Below, in pieces: positions 16,003-24,548 of a stretch of DNA of 32,472 bases. Origin of the DNA: Candidatus Martarchaeota archaeon (lineage in GTDB: Archaea > Micrarchaeota > Micrarchaeia > Micrarchaeales > CABMGC01). The stretch lies in the NCBI GenBank assembly GCA_023379055.1, contig JAMCSX010000014.1, positions 1-32,472 on the forward strand. The letters run 5' to 3'. Both the position numbers and the translations under genes were made by a program. The notes under the pieces are model-generated. The model was given only the letters and a program-made list of their open reading frames with translations. It did no database searches and was not told the DNA's origin. Position 1 is the stretch's first letter, and each line of letters opens with the position of its first letter.

Positions 16003-16830
16003 ATGGCAATACGCTCTATGATAAACGATTCGCCCCGCAAACCCATCATTTCGATGGTAGAACTTGGAAAGGTAAATACCATAGTAATAAAAATAGGAAC
16101 TAGCAGCCTGCTTGCTGAGGAGGATTCTTCTCTTGACCTTGAAAATCTGAGAATGCATGTTCGGGATATTGCAGGCCTGTGGAAGCGTGGGAAGAAGATT
16201 GTGATAGTCACATCTGGCGCTGCAGGGCTTGGGAGGATGGGAAAAGGCGGTGACATAAGCACCGCAACAATGCGCGGGCAACCTGACTTAATGGGAGAAT
16301 ATAAAAAGCTCTTTGAAGAGCATGGAATACTGAGAGGTCAGATGCTTCTAAGCAAGGATGATTTTAGCTTCTGGAGAAGAGCTAAAGCTGCCAGGATAGT
16401 GGATAGGATTAATACTTCTTTCACCGAGAACACGATAACAATTATCAATGAAAACGATGCAACAGCACATAAAAAGAAGACATTTGGAGATAATGATACG
16501 CTTGCAGCCATAGTAGCTAAGGCATTGAAAGCTGATATGGCTGTTTTCCTTTCAAGGAACGACCAGAATACAGTTGGAAGGGGAGGAAAACAGGCAAAAA
16601 GAAAAGCAATAAAGAAGCTGTTCAAGAAGGGAATATTGACACCTGTTGTTGACGGAAAACAGAATAATGTGATAGGCGGACTTTTTTATTCAGATGGCAG
16701 TATGCTTAAGCAGTCGCTTAGAGATAGTGAACTTATAAGGAAAAGCGGTTGGATGAGTAAGCATGCAGAAACATTAAAAGCTGCTGTGAGGGTCAATAAC
16801 ACAGTAGTTCGTCGGGTCCGGAAATTTTAA
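16003..16830 (+). CDS. amino-acid kinase, glutamate 5-kinase-like
   Basis: A 275-residue protein of the amino-acid kinase fold that phosphorylates a carboxylate with ATP. VIKIGTSSL near residue 28, VTSGAAGLGRMG and INENDATA...FGDNDTLAAIVA closely follow glutamate 5-kinase (ProB). The nucleotide-site segment differs: FLSRNDQNTVGRGG replaces the usual LLTDVDGLY...GTGGM pattern. There is no PUA domain, as in short ProB forms. No glutamyl-phosphate reductase (proA) lies in the window, so a proline pathway is unproven; another small carboxylate or amino-acid substrate is possible. A+T content is higher than in the TCA genes around it, so it may have been acquired separately. Confidence 0.7.
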   Translation: MAIRSMINDSPRKPIISMVELGKVNTIVIKIGTSSLLAEEDSSLDLENLRMHVRDIAGLWKRGKKIVIVTSGAAGLGRMGKGGDISTATMRGQPDLMGEYKKLFEEHGILRGQMLLSKDDFSFWRRAKAARIVDRINTSFTENTITIINENDATAHKKKTFGDNDTLAAIVAKALKADMAVFLSRNDQNTVGRGGKQAKRKAIKKLFKKGILTPVVDGKQNNVIGGLFYSDGSMLKQSLRDSELIRKSGWMSKHAETLKAAVRVNNTVVRRVRKF

Positions 16831-16858
16831 AGGATAAGAATAGGTTTTACCGTATTTT

Positions 16859-16888
16859 TGCCTGTGTGCCTCTTGCCTGTGTGCCTCC
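16859..16888. repeat. 15-bp tandem duplication upstream of aconitase
   Basis: Two adjacent units, tgcctgtgtgcctct and tgcctgtgtgcctcc, differ at one base. They sit between the kinase stop and the aconitase promoter. Confidence 0.8.
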
Positions 16889-16931
16889 GATAGTACAGTA
16901 TATTACTTTTGTAAAAATCAGTGTGAAGCAG

Positions 16932-16942
16932 CTATTTAAACT
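16932..16942 (+). promoter_or_regulatory. TATA-like box for the aconitase-isocitrate dehydrogenase operon
   Basis: The sequence ctatttaaact lies about 25-30 bases before the ATG at 16963, making the TTG at 16948 (ORF track) an unlikely start. Confidence 0.45.
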
Positions 16943-16962
16943 TAAAATTGGATAATATCCCC

Positions 16963-19900
16963 ATGGGTATGGATCATTCTGAATTAAGGTCTTCACTTCT
17001 GTCGAAATTCACAACTACAGACGGGAAAGAGGTGCAATATTACTCCCTGCCCAGACTTGGGGCATTGGGATATGATATATCTAAACTTCCGTTCTCGGTA
17101 AGGATAGTGCTCGAATCGCTTGCAAGGAATCTGGACGGGAAGGAAGTGAAGATGGAGGACGTGGAGAGATTGGTGCAATGGAATGCGAAGAATCCCGGCG
17201 ATACGGATATACCTTTCAAGGTCTCGCGCGTCCTGATGCAGGACTTCACAGGGGTACCTGCGGTCGTGGACATGGCAGCGATAAGGCAGTATGCAGCGGA
17301 TAACGGGAAGTCTGCAGAATCAATACAGCCGCTTATACCGGTGGACCTCATAATAGACCATTCGGTGCAAGTGGATTCCTTCAACAATGCGCATGCACTT
17401 GAGGTAAACCAGGAAAAGGAGATGGAGAGAAATAGGGAAAGGTATGCGCTGCTTAAATGGGCAAGCGAATCTTTTGAAAAATTCCGGATCTTTCCCCCGT
17501 CAGCAGGAATCTGCCACCAGATAAATCTTGAGTATCTTGCAACATGCGTAACCATTTCTGAAGACAATATTGCATATCCTGACACGCTTGTTGGAACAGA
17601 CTCGCATACCACTATGATAAATGGTCTCGGGATCGTAGGATTTGGGGTAGGGGGCATAGAAGCAGAGGCTGCGCTTCTGGGCCAGGCAGTCGCGCTTACC
17701 ACCCCGAAGGTCCTGGGTGTCAGGCTTACTGGCAAGCTTTCTGAAGGGGTGACCGCAACGGACTTTGCACTTACACTTACCAAGACACTTAGGGAGAAGG
17801 GGGTAGTAAACATGTTCGTTGAATTCTTTGGTGACGGACTAAAAAATCTTACTCTTCCGGAACGAGCAACACTATCCAATATGTGCCCGGAATACGGAGC
17901 AACAATAGCCATATTCCCTGTTGATGAGGAGACGCTGAGATACATGGAGATTACTGGACGCAGGAAGCAGCAGGTCGATCTTGTCAGGCAGTATTACAGC
18001 GCACAGAATATGCTCGGGATGGATTACAGCAAGGTGGAATACAGCGATGTGATTGATGTTGATCTATCGAACATAGTGCCTTGCGTATCCGGACCCAGCC
18101 AGCCAAAGCAGGAGATTCCGCTTGAGAGGGTGAAGGACAACTTCATGGACACGTTCATGAAGTCCAATGGGAAGGATCTCAAGGCTGAGGAGAGGATAAG
18201 CAGCAAGGATTACTCAAGATGGGCATCTGAGAGCATGTCAGCGGACAACGGATCGATAAAGAAGACGCTTGTGCACAAGGGCATCAAGTCTGTGCGCCTT
18301 AAGTACGATGACGGATATGAAACTGACCTGAGTGACGGCGATGTAGTCATATCTTCCATAACGAGCTGCACAAACACAAGCAATCCTTCGGTGATGATTG
18401 GCGCAGGGATACTTGCAAAGAAGGCGCTTGAACACGGATTGCACGTCAATACCCGAAAGGTAAAGACAAGCCTGGGGCCTGGATCCAGGGTGGTTATGAG
18501 ATACATGGAGAAGGCAGGACTGGTGGAGCCGCTTGCAAGGCTTGGCTACGGGCTTGTAGGGTACGGGTGCATAACATGCATATCCAAAGGTACCCCGATT
18601 TTACTGAAAAATGGAACAACACGCAAGATTGAAAGCCTTCCACAGAATGGAGGAGCAAGGCTCTTCGGACCAACCACAAAAGGCATGCTTGGTACGGCAA
18701 GGCAGTCCACACTTATTGAAAGAGGACTGCGTGACTGCGTCAGGCTTATACTGCAGGATGGCAGGTCGCTTGTGTGCACTCCTGATCACATGATCTTATG
18801 TCAGGATAACCGCTGGATCAGAGCAGACGAGCTTGCTGTGGGCAAGGATCGAATAATAACTGGACTGGAAGGACCTCTTGACGAACAGTGCAGTAACGAA
18901 AAGCATTATACCTTGCAAGCTGGCGAACTTATACTCAAAATGGACACCCAAATTGAAAGAGATCGTATGCTGGCTTTTGCGCGGCTGCTTGGATATCTCC
19001 TTGGAGACGGATCGATTAGTGCTGGACAGAGCAGAATAAGCGCAGGCCAAGCCGTAGACCGCGAGATGATGCTCGATGACATAGAGTTGCTGACGGGCAA
19101 ACGGCCTGCCGCCAATCGCTATGATGAGAGGAGATGGTCGGTTGTGTTGCCTAGAAAGCTCACAAAGGCTTTTGTTTCTTTGCCAGGTATATTGACTGGA
19201 AGACGCATTAGGCAGGTGTCATCACTGCCGGAATTCGTACTTAAAATGAATTGCCCGAAATCCGTTGTGCGTGAATTCTTGGGAGGGATGTTCGGAGCAG
19301 ACGGGCACGCACCACTCCTGCATAGATTTGGAAGGCGCAATGAAGATATGGTCCTCGAACACCCTGCATATTCCTTCAGTGCTAGTCCAGAGCATTTGGA
19401 ACGCTCAATGGAGATGATACATGAGGTGGTGCGTTTGCTGTCCAGTTGTGGCGTCAAAACGGAGGGGGCAAGGATATACACTTATAAGACAAGACAGAGC
19501 AAATCTTCCTATGCGCTATCACGCAATGGGATCACTAGAATTGAGGTACGCCTGCATCTTCCAGATGGATTATCTTTTGTAGAGTGTTTGGGTTTCCGTT
19601 ATTGCGTAAACAAGATGCTAAGAGCCAGCGCCGCTGCAGTGTATTGGCGAACTGTAAAGGGAATAAATGAACAGCGGCTTCAGATGGCAGAACAGATAGC
19701 AGAGTTGCATAGCAGAGAGCCTAAGCTATCCTTCTCACAGGCACGTCAGAATATAGCTATGGCAACGCTAAACAGTGTGAAGGGTAATGCTCAACTTCAA
19801 GTAGTTTCACCGCATTATGCACTCCTTGAAGGATACGACCGGTTTTCACGACTTCCAAAACAAGGTGGGCGTAAGTTCCGCCCACTTCACAGGAAAAAAT

Positions 19901-21318
19901 ATGGATTTTTGTCACCAGTAGGTCTCTTTGAACAGCTTAGTGTTCTAGAATGGTTTACGACCCCAACCGGAAGTGAAGGAGTGACAAGTTCCCCGGGATA
20001 CTGCATTGATAAAGAATCGACAGTTCTGCCCACATTGCCACTTTTGGTTGTAGATAGACATCAGGTCGGGCAGAGAGAGGTCTTTGACTTATCGGTGGAC
20101 GGATTGCATACTTTCATAGCAGGCACAGTTGGTGTCCACAACTGCATCGGAAATAGCGGGCCACTGATTGACAAGCAGAGCGATGCGATAAACAGCAACG
20201 GCATTGCAGTTGCGTCGGTGCTCTCGGGCAACAGAAATTATGAGGCAAGGATACACAGGGACGTGCGCGCAAACTATCTTATGTCCCCCATGCTTCTCAT
20301 AGCATACGGAATTGCGGGCACAGTACTTAAGGACCTTACAAGTGAGCCTCTTGCAAAGAACGATCGCGGGGAGGAGGTCTACCTTAAGGACATATGGCCT
20401 ACAAGCAATGAGATATATGAGGCTGTGAAGAAGACAGTAAGCACAGACCTATTTGAGAGGGAGTACGGCAGCGGCATATCAGGAGTAAATCCCTACTGGA
20501 ACAGCCTGGACATTCCAAAAGGGGTTGAATATGCATGGAACGACAAGAGCACGTACATAAAGCTTCCGCCATTCTTTGAGGGATTCAATCCGAAGTCGCC
20601 AAGGAGGATAACTGGCATATATAATGCACGCATACTTGCGGTGTTCGGTGATTCGGTCTCGACTGACCATATCTCTCCTGCAGGGGCAATAGGAAAGGAC
20701 AGCCCTGCTGGAAGATATCTGATAGAGCATGGGGTGAATCCCCAGGATTTCAATACCTATGGATCAAGGAGAGGCAACCATGAAGTCATGATGCGCGGAA
20801 CGTTTGCGAACAACAGGATAAAGAACAAGATTATGAATGGAAAGGAAGGTGGATACACCATGCATTTTCCCGACATGAAGGAGATGAGCATATACGAAAC
20901 GGCAATGGCATACCGGAAGGAGGGGATTCCGCTTGTTGTGCTTGCAGGCAATGAATACGGATCTGGCAGTTCAAGGGACTGGGCAGCAAAAGGTCCTGCG
21001 CTGCTCGGCGTCAGGGCAGTAGTTGCAAAGGGATTTGAGAGAATACACAGAAGCAATCTGATAGGCATGGGAGTAATGCCCCTGCAGTTCTCTGACGGAG
21101 AGGATGCAGACTCGCTAGAAATAGATTATACCAAGCCCATAAGCATATCAATAAGCGAGGGCATGAAACCGCGGGACATGATAAAAATGAGGTACATGAA
21201 GCCGGATGGCGCTGAACACGAAGCCAGGCTTGTAAGCAGGATAGATACAGACGTTGAGATGGAGTACTATAGGGCAGGCGGAATACTTAACTATGTGATA
21301 AGCAATATATTCGGGTAA
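16963..21318 (+). CDS. acnA: aconitate hydratase with an in-frame intein
   Basis: The 1451-residue precursor splices to a 929-residue AcnA/IRP-type aconitase converting citrate to isocitrate. Host motifs include GTDSHTTMINGLGIVGFGVGGIEAEA, SSITSCTNTSNPSV with cluster ligand Cys469, GYGC with ligand Cys536, and CIGNSGPL starting at residue 1061 with the third ligand. The swivel domain (FGDSVSTDHISPAGAI, GNEYGSGSSRDWAAKGP) is complete. Splicing restores GYGCITCIGNSGPL, the conserved CxxC motif. ATG at 16963 fits the TATA box. The next gene, isocitrate dehydrogenase, starts 4 bases after the stop, so the two are co-transcribed. The enzyme cannot bind its cluster until the intein leaves. Confidence 0.96.
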   Translation: MGMDHSELRSSLLSKFTTTDGKEVQYYSLPRLGALGYDISKLPFSVRIVLESLARNLDGKEVKMEDVERLVQWNAKNPGDTDIPFKVSRVLMQDFTGVPAVVDMAAIRQYAADNGKSAESIQPLIPVDLIIDHSVQVDSFNNAHALEVNQEKEMERNRERYALLKWASESFEKFRIFPPSAGICHQINLEYLATCVTISEDNIAYPDTLVGTDSHTTMINGLGIVGFGVGGIEAEAALLGQAVALTTPKVLGVRLTGKLSEGVTATDFALTLTKTLREKGVVNMFVEFFGDGLKNLTLPERATLSNMCPEYGATIAIFPVDEETLRYMEITGRRKQQVDLVRQYYSAQNMLGMDYSKVEYSDVIDVDLSNIVPCVSGPSQPKQEIPLERVKDNFMDTFMKSNGKDLKAEERISSKDYSRWASESMSADNGSIKKTLVHKGIKSVRLKYDDGYETDLSDGDVVISSITSCTNTSNPSVMIGAGILAKKALEHGLHVNTRKVKTSLGPGSRVVMRYMEKAGLVEPLARLGYGLVGYGCITCISKGTPILLKNGTTRKIESLPQNGGARLFGPTTKGMLGTARQSTLIERGLRDCVRLILQDGRSLVCTPDHMILCQDNRWIRADELAVGKDRIITGLEGPLDEQCSNEKHYTLQAGELILKMDTQIERDRMLAFARLLGYLLGDGSISAGQSRISAGQAVDREMMLDDIELLTGKRPAANRYDERRWSVVLPRKLTKAFVSLPGILTGRRIRQVSSLPEFVLKMNCPKSVVREFLGGMFGADGHAPLLHRFGRRNEDMVLEHPAYSFSASPEHLERSMEMIHEVVRLLSSCGVKTEGARIYTYKTRQSKSSYALSRNGITRIEVRLHLPDGLSFVECLGFRYCVNKMLRASAAAVYWRTVKGINEQRLQMAEQIAELHSREPKLSFSQARQNIAMATLNSVKGNAQLQVVSPHYALLEGYDRFSRLPKQGGRKFRPLHRKKYGFLSPVGLFEQLSVLEWFTTPTGSEGVTSSPGYCIDKESTVLPTLPLLVVDRHQVGQREVFDLSVDGLHTFIAGTVGVHNCIGNSGPLIDKQSDAINSNGIAVASVLSGNRNYEARIHRDVRANYLMSPMLLIAYGIAGTVLKDLTSEPLAKNDRGEEVYLKDIWPTSNEIYEAVKKTVSTDLFEREYGSGISGVNPYWNSLDIPKGVEYAWNDKSTYIKLPPFFEGFNPKSPRRITGIYNARILAVFGDSVSTDHISPAGAIGKDSPAGRYLIEHGVNPQDFNTYGSRRGNHEVMMRGTFANNRIKNKIMNGKEGGYTMHFPDMKEMSIYETAMAYRKEGIPLVVLAGNEYGSGSSRDWAAKGPALLGVRAVVAKGFERIHRSNLIGMGVMPLQFSDGEDADSLEIDYTKPISISISEGMKPRDMIKMRYMKPDGAEHEARLVSRIDTDVEMEYYRAGGILNYVISNIFG
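18577..20142 (+). mobile_element. LAGLIDADG intein in aconitase (522 aa)
   Basis: The insert begins with Cys539 (CISKGTPILLKNG, block A) and ends GVHN before a +1 Cys, giving the standard Cys1, penultimate His, terminal Asn and +1 Cys splicing residues. Block B (CTPDHMIL, TxxH) and block F (REVFDLSVDGLHTFIAG) are present. A dodecapeptide homing endonuclease lies in the middle, with both acidic motifs intact: LLGYLLGDGS (intein residue about 138) and FLGGMFGADGH (about 233). It uses more CGN arginine and ATT codons than the surrounding exteins, suggesting separate origin. Both splicing and homing functions look intact. Confidence 0.95.
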
Positions 21319-21322
21319 TCTC

Positions 21323-22351
21323 ATGCCATTGAAAAAATCGTGGAGGGTCGCAGTGCTGCCTGGCGACGGCACCGGACCTGAGCTAATAGATGCGTCAATG
21401 CACGTTCTTGACGCGGTAAAGAAGAGGTTTGGCATAAGCATAACCACAAAAATTGGCGAGGCGGGGTTCCACTGCATGGAGAGGTACGGGACCAATCTTC
21501 CAGACAGTACTGTTAAGCTGCTGAAAGGCTCTGACTGCGCGATAAAGGGCCCTATGACAACGCCCGAAGGTGCAGGATCGGAGGTAAGCGCAGCCGTGAA
21601 GATGCGGAAGATGTTCGACCTCTACGCGAACGTCAGGCCTGCCAAGAACATGCCTGGAGTCGACAGCCTAAAAAAAGGAGTGGACCTGGTAATTGTGCGT
21701 GAGAATACCGAGGGAATGTACTCGGGACTGGACTTCATGGTCTCGAAGGACACTGCGATTGGATTGCGCGTCATAACAAGGAGGGCAAGCGAGAGAATAG
21801 GAAGGTTCGCGTTCGAACTGGCAATGAAGAGGAAAAGGCATCTTACGATAGTGCACAAGGGCAACATACTCAAGATGTCAGATGCGCTGTTCAAGGGCAC
21901 GATAATGGACCTTGCTGGAAGATACGTGAAGGTGGCGGTGGACGACGCGCATGTAGATGCGATGTCGCAGTGGCTGATAAAGGTGCCTGAGAGATATGAT
22001 GTAATAGTGACTGAAAACCTCTTCGGTGACATACTATCCGATGAATCAGCAATGCTGGTAGGCGGGCTTGGCACAGGCCCGTCAGCAAACATAGGCGACA
22101 ATTACGCAATGTTCGAGCCAATACACGGCTCCGCGCCCAAGTACACAGGCATGGACAGGATGAACCCGGTAGCAACGATAATGTCGATAAAGATGATGTT
22201 TGAGTGGATGGGATACAAAAATGCGGCAGCGGCGGTCGAAGTTGCAGTTCTGAAATCCATAAGGGACGGTGTCAAGACGGTCGATCTTGGAGGGAACAGC
22301 AAGGGACTGGAAGTTGGAAAGGAGATTGCAAGTAACGTGATGGAATATTGA
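21323..22351 (+). CDS. icd: isocitrate dehydrogenase (IDH/IPMDH family)
   Basis: A 342-residue decarboxylating dehydrogenase, expected to turn isocitrate into 2-oxoglutarate. Family motifs: LPGDGTGPEL, KMRKMFDLYANVRPAK (substrate arginines), RENTEGMYSG, and the NAD(P) loop HGSAPKYTG. Lys-Tyr in this loop resembles NADP-dependent isocitrate dehydrogenases; 3-isopropylmalate dehydrogenases usually have Asp-Ile. The short length is like archaeal and NAD-type members. The segment before the arginines (AGSEVSAAV) is unusual, so homoisocitrate or isopropylmalate activity is not excluded, but coupling 4 bases behind aconitase strongly favours isocitrate. Confidence 0.85.
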   Translation: MPLKKSWRVAVLPGDGTGPELIDASMHVLDAVKKRFGISITTKIGEAGFHCMERYGTNLPDSTVKLLKGSDCAIKGPMTTPEGAGSEVSAAVKMRKMFDLYANVRPAKNMPGVDSLKKGVDLVIVRENTEGMYSGLDFMVSKDTAIGLRVITRRASERIGRFAFELAMKRKRHLTIVHKGNILKMSDALFKGTIMDLAGRYVKVAVDDAHVDAMSQWLIKVPERYDVIVTENLFGDILSDESAMLVGGLGTGPSANIGDNYAMFEPIHGSAPKYTGMDRMNPVATIMSIKMMFEWMGYKNAAAAVEVAVLKSIRDGVKTVDLGGNSKGLEVGKEIASNVMEY

Positions 22352-22356
22352 GGCGT

Positions 22357-22370
22357 GCGGGATTTCCCGC
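22357..22370. terminator. small perfect palindrome after icd
   Basis: The sequence GCGGGATTTCCCGC begins 6 bases after the icd stop and can form a short GC-rich stem. It could help end transcription or protect the mRNA 3' end. No strong T-run follows, so the terminator reading is weak. Confidence 0.3.
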
Positions 22371-22400
22371 TCCGGCTAACCCCAGATAAAGGGCCAGAAA

Positions 22401-22559
22401 ATGTCCTTTTCTGAAGTAATAAGACAGGTTGTGTTCAAAGGCGCCGGATCCGCAAAAGAAGAGGAGCCAGTAGCGAATCTCCTGGCAAAACTCGGCTTAC
22501 ACCAGTTAGATTATGCATCTGTAACGAACGCGGCTAGAATATCCCAACTCTTAGTCTAG
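22401..22559 (+). CDS. small hypothetical protein downstream of icd
   Basis: A 52-residue frame, too short for the ORF track, starting MSFSEVIRQVVFKGAGSAKE and ending ARISQLLV. It looks coding: an amphipathic N-terminal helix, an acidic middle (KEEEP) and regular hydrophobic spacing (NLLAKLGLHQL). It lies 49 bases after icd on the same strand, so it could be the third gene of the aconitase operon, although a palindrome intervenes and no clear TATA box or ribosome binding site precedes it. No family is recognised. Confidence 0.35.
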   Translation: MSFSEVIRQVVFKGAGSAKEEEPVANLLAKLGLHQLDYASVTNAARISQLLV

Positions 22560-22638
22560 GACAGGTGCCATATTGCACAAAAGAATATGCAGGAAAAACA
22601 GCGCATGTGGGATATTGCAGGACCCTGCTGATGACAAG

Positions 22639-22649
22639 ACTTAAAAAAT
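22639..22649 (+). promoter_or_regulatory. TATA-like box for the surface protein gene
   Basis: The sequence acttaaaaaat is centred about 31 bases before the ATG at 22676. Confidence 0.4.
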
Positions 22650-22675
22650 GTAATTACCATATTTGATGGATTGGC

Positions 22676-23812
22676 ATGCATGTTAAATATGGTATAGCGA
22701 TAGTCTCTGCAGCGATGCTGATCCTTCTTATAGGGACCGCATGGGCAGACGTTGCCATGCCCTGGGTCTCCAATGTTAGTGTCTCAACGTATAATCCTGC
22801 AATCCAGGCCCCAACATTCAGCCCTGCTGTGACTGAGAGTTCAGGCCCGGGATATTGGTGCACATATATTTCCAACTTTACTCCTGGAACGTCACAGACG
22901 ATTACTTTGCTGGATCAGACCTTTAATATACGCCTGTCTCTGGTAGGACCCAATTATCTCGTTGCACTGTGGATTAACAATCAGTCATATTCTGCACTTA
23001 GATATAATCACATATTGCTTGGCACAACAGGAGGAATAAACTATACCATGATACTAACAAATGCGTCATACACCCCGTCTGCGCAATCGGCAGCATTCTC
23101 TTTATGCGGTCGCAGCATTCTGAATTACTCCGTACAGAATGTTACTGTCGAAGCGTCATCTCTAAAAGGGGACTACAATGTTTCACTCCATCACTCAGTA
23201 TATCTTAATCCCAAACTCCTAGGTGCGTATGTAGTGTTGGCCTCCAATTCAACATCAAACTTAACAGAGGCTGTGCATGTCTCAGAATACATGGGATCGG
23301 TCCTGGCTTCAGGATATACGATGCTTAGCGCATTCAATGTATCAGTAATTCCAGGCAACGAAATAGTATCTAGAATAACTGCCGCGTATCAGTGCGCTGT
23401 GCCTGCTGCAAGGGTACAACCATTCGTGCTTGCAGGTAATAAATGGGAGAAGATACGGCAATTCAGCATAAACGCGAGTACGTGCCAGGCAAGCTTCTCT
23501 GTTGCAGGCGATCCGGTTGTGGGACTGTTTAAGTTTGTGGGACTACCCCCGATTACATCAATCCAAACTACCGTGCCGTATAGACTTGTGCAGATAAACA
23601 ATTACTCAAATCCGTATGCGGGGATTGGGGCGGCCATAAACGTATATGCAATTGACGTGATTGGACTGATAATAGCAGTTATAATAGTTATAGCATACGT
23701 ATACTGGGTCAAAGTAAGAAAGAGCCTTAGAAAGATTAGGAGAAAAACTGGCCGCGGAGGAAGGCACCAGGTCAAAAGAAGGGGTTATGCACACGAAGAG
23801 GCAGGGCTCTGA
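22676..23812 (+). CDS. secreted, C-terminally anchored surface protein
   Basis: A 378-residue protein with a Sec-type signal peptide (MHVKYGIAIVSAAMLILLIGTAWA, cleavage probably after AWA). A largely beta, Ser/Thr/Asn-rich outer domain follows, with many N-x-S/T sequons and a few cysteines (WCTY, SLCGRS, YQCAV, STCQA) that could form disulfides. The end has one membrane helix (about residues 327-349, IGLIIAVIIVIAYVYW) and a very basic cytoplasmic tail (RKSLRKIRRKTGRGGR). This is the layout of an archaeal envelope protein facing outward. I recognise no family. Promoter spacing supports a leaderless start at 22676. Confidence 0.7.
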   Translation: MHVKYGIAIVSAAMLILLIGTAWADVAMPWVSNVSVSTYNPAIQAPTFSPAVTESSGPGYWCTYISNFTPGTSQTITLLDQTFNIRLSLVGPNYLVALWINNQSYSALRYNHILLGTTGGINYTMILTNASYTPSAQSAAFSLCGRSILNYSVQNVTVEASSLKGDYNVSLHHSVYLNPKLLGAYVVLASNSTSNLTEAVHVSEYMGSVLASGYTMLSAFNVSVIPGNEIVSRITAAYQCAVPAARVQPFVLAGNKWEKIRQFSINASTCQASFSVAGDPVVGLFKFVGLPPITSIQTTVPYRLVQINNYSNPYAGIGAAINVYAIDVIGLIIAVIIVIAYVYWVKVRKSLRKIRRKTGRGGRHQVKRRGYAHEEAGL

Positions 23813-23877
23813 AGGGATGTTGATCTTGGCTTGAAACAATGTTGCAGATCTGAAAACTGCTGACACGGTGTTAGAGT

Positions 23878-24546
23878 ATGACAAACGCATGCCTGCTAAG
23901 TGGCGGAAAGGATTCTACACTGGCATTACATAAGGCAATGGGACTTGGTATAGGCATGGATCTTTTAATAACCATGATCTCAAAGAGCAAAGAGAGCTAT
24001 ATGTTTCATTACCCGAATACGTCCTTTACAAAGCTTCAAGCAGAATCATTGGGAATGCGCCAGGTTTTTGCTGAGACTGAGGGAAAAAAGGAAGATGAAC
24101 TTGCGGATCTTGAGAATGTTTTGAAAAAGAATGATGTAGAATTGCTCGTCACAGGCGCGACATACAGCAGATATCAGGCAGACAGGATAAACAACATGTG
24201 TAAATCACTAGGAATAGAGCATCTCGCGCCGCTATGGCATATTGACCAGAAGGCAGAGCTTGAGGAGATAGCCAGGAACTTCAACGCAATAATAGTATCC
24301 GTTTCAGCAGAGGGAATGGACGAATCTTTTCTTGGTGCAACTATAGACAAGCGTATGATAGGCAGGCTGGAAATACTTCATGAAAAGTATGGAATAAACA
24401 TGATTTTTGAGGGTGGAGAGGCCGAGAGTTTTGTCCTAGATGCACCATTGTTTAAGAAAAGAATAAAGATAAATAAATCAAGAAAGGAGTGGCACGGAAA
24501 CCGCGGAATGTATATAATAGAGGATGCGGAACTTGAGGAAAAGTGA
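23878..24546 (+). CDS. dph6: diphthine-ammonia ligase family ATP-pyrophosphatase
   Basis: A 222-residue PP-loop enzyme expected to amidate diphthine on elongation factor 2, the last step of diphthamide synthesis in archaea. The PP-loop SGGKDS is at residues 8-13. Family motifs include VTGATYSRYQADRI, APLWHIDQ and the C-terminal GGEAESFVLDAPLFKKRI. Length matches archaeal Dph6/MJ0570-like proteins. It starts 65 bases after the surface-protein gene and ends 2 bases from the convergent FMN reductase. Other diphthamide genes (dph2, dph5) are not in the window. Confidence 0.9.
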   Translation: MTNACLLSGGKDSTLALHKAMGLGIGMDLLITMISKSKESYMFHYPNTSFTKLQAESLGMRQVFAETEGKKEDELADLENVLKKNDVELLVTGATYSRYQADRINNMCKSLGIEHLAPLWHIDQKAELEEIARNFNAIIVSVSAEGMDESFLGATIDKRMIGRLEILHEKYGINMIFEGGEAESFVLDAPLFKKRIKINKSRKEWHGNRGMYIIEDAELEEK

Positions 24547-24548
24547 TT

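Noticed and set aside
17040-17945. 301-aa minus-strand ORF antisense to aconitase
   Set aside because: Ser/Pro-rich shadow of a highly conserved enzyme on the other strand.
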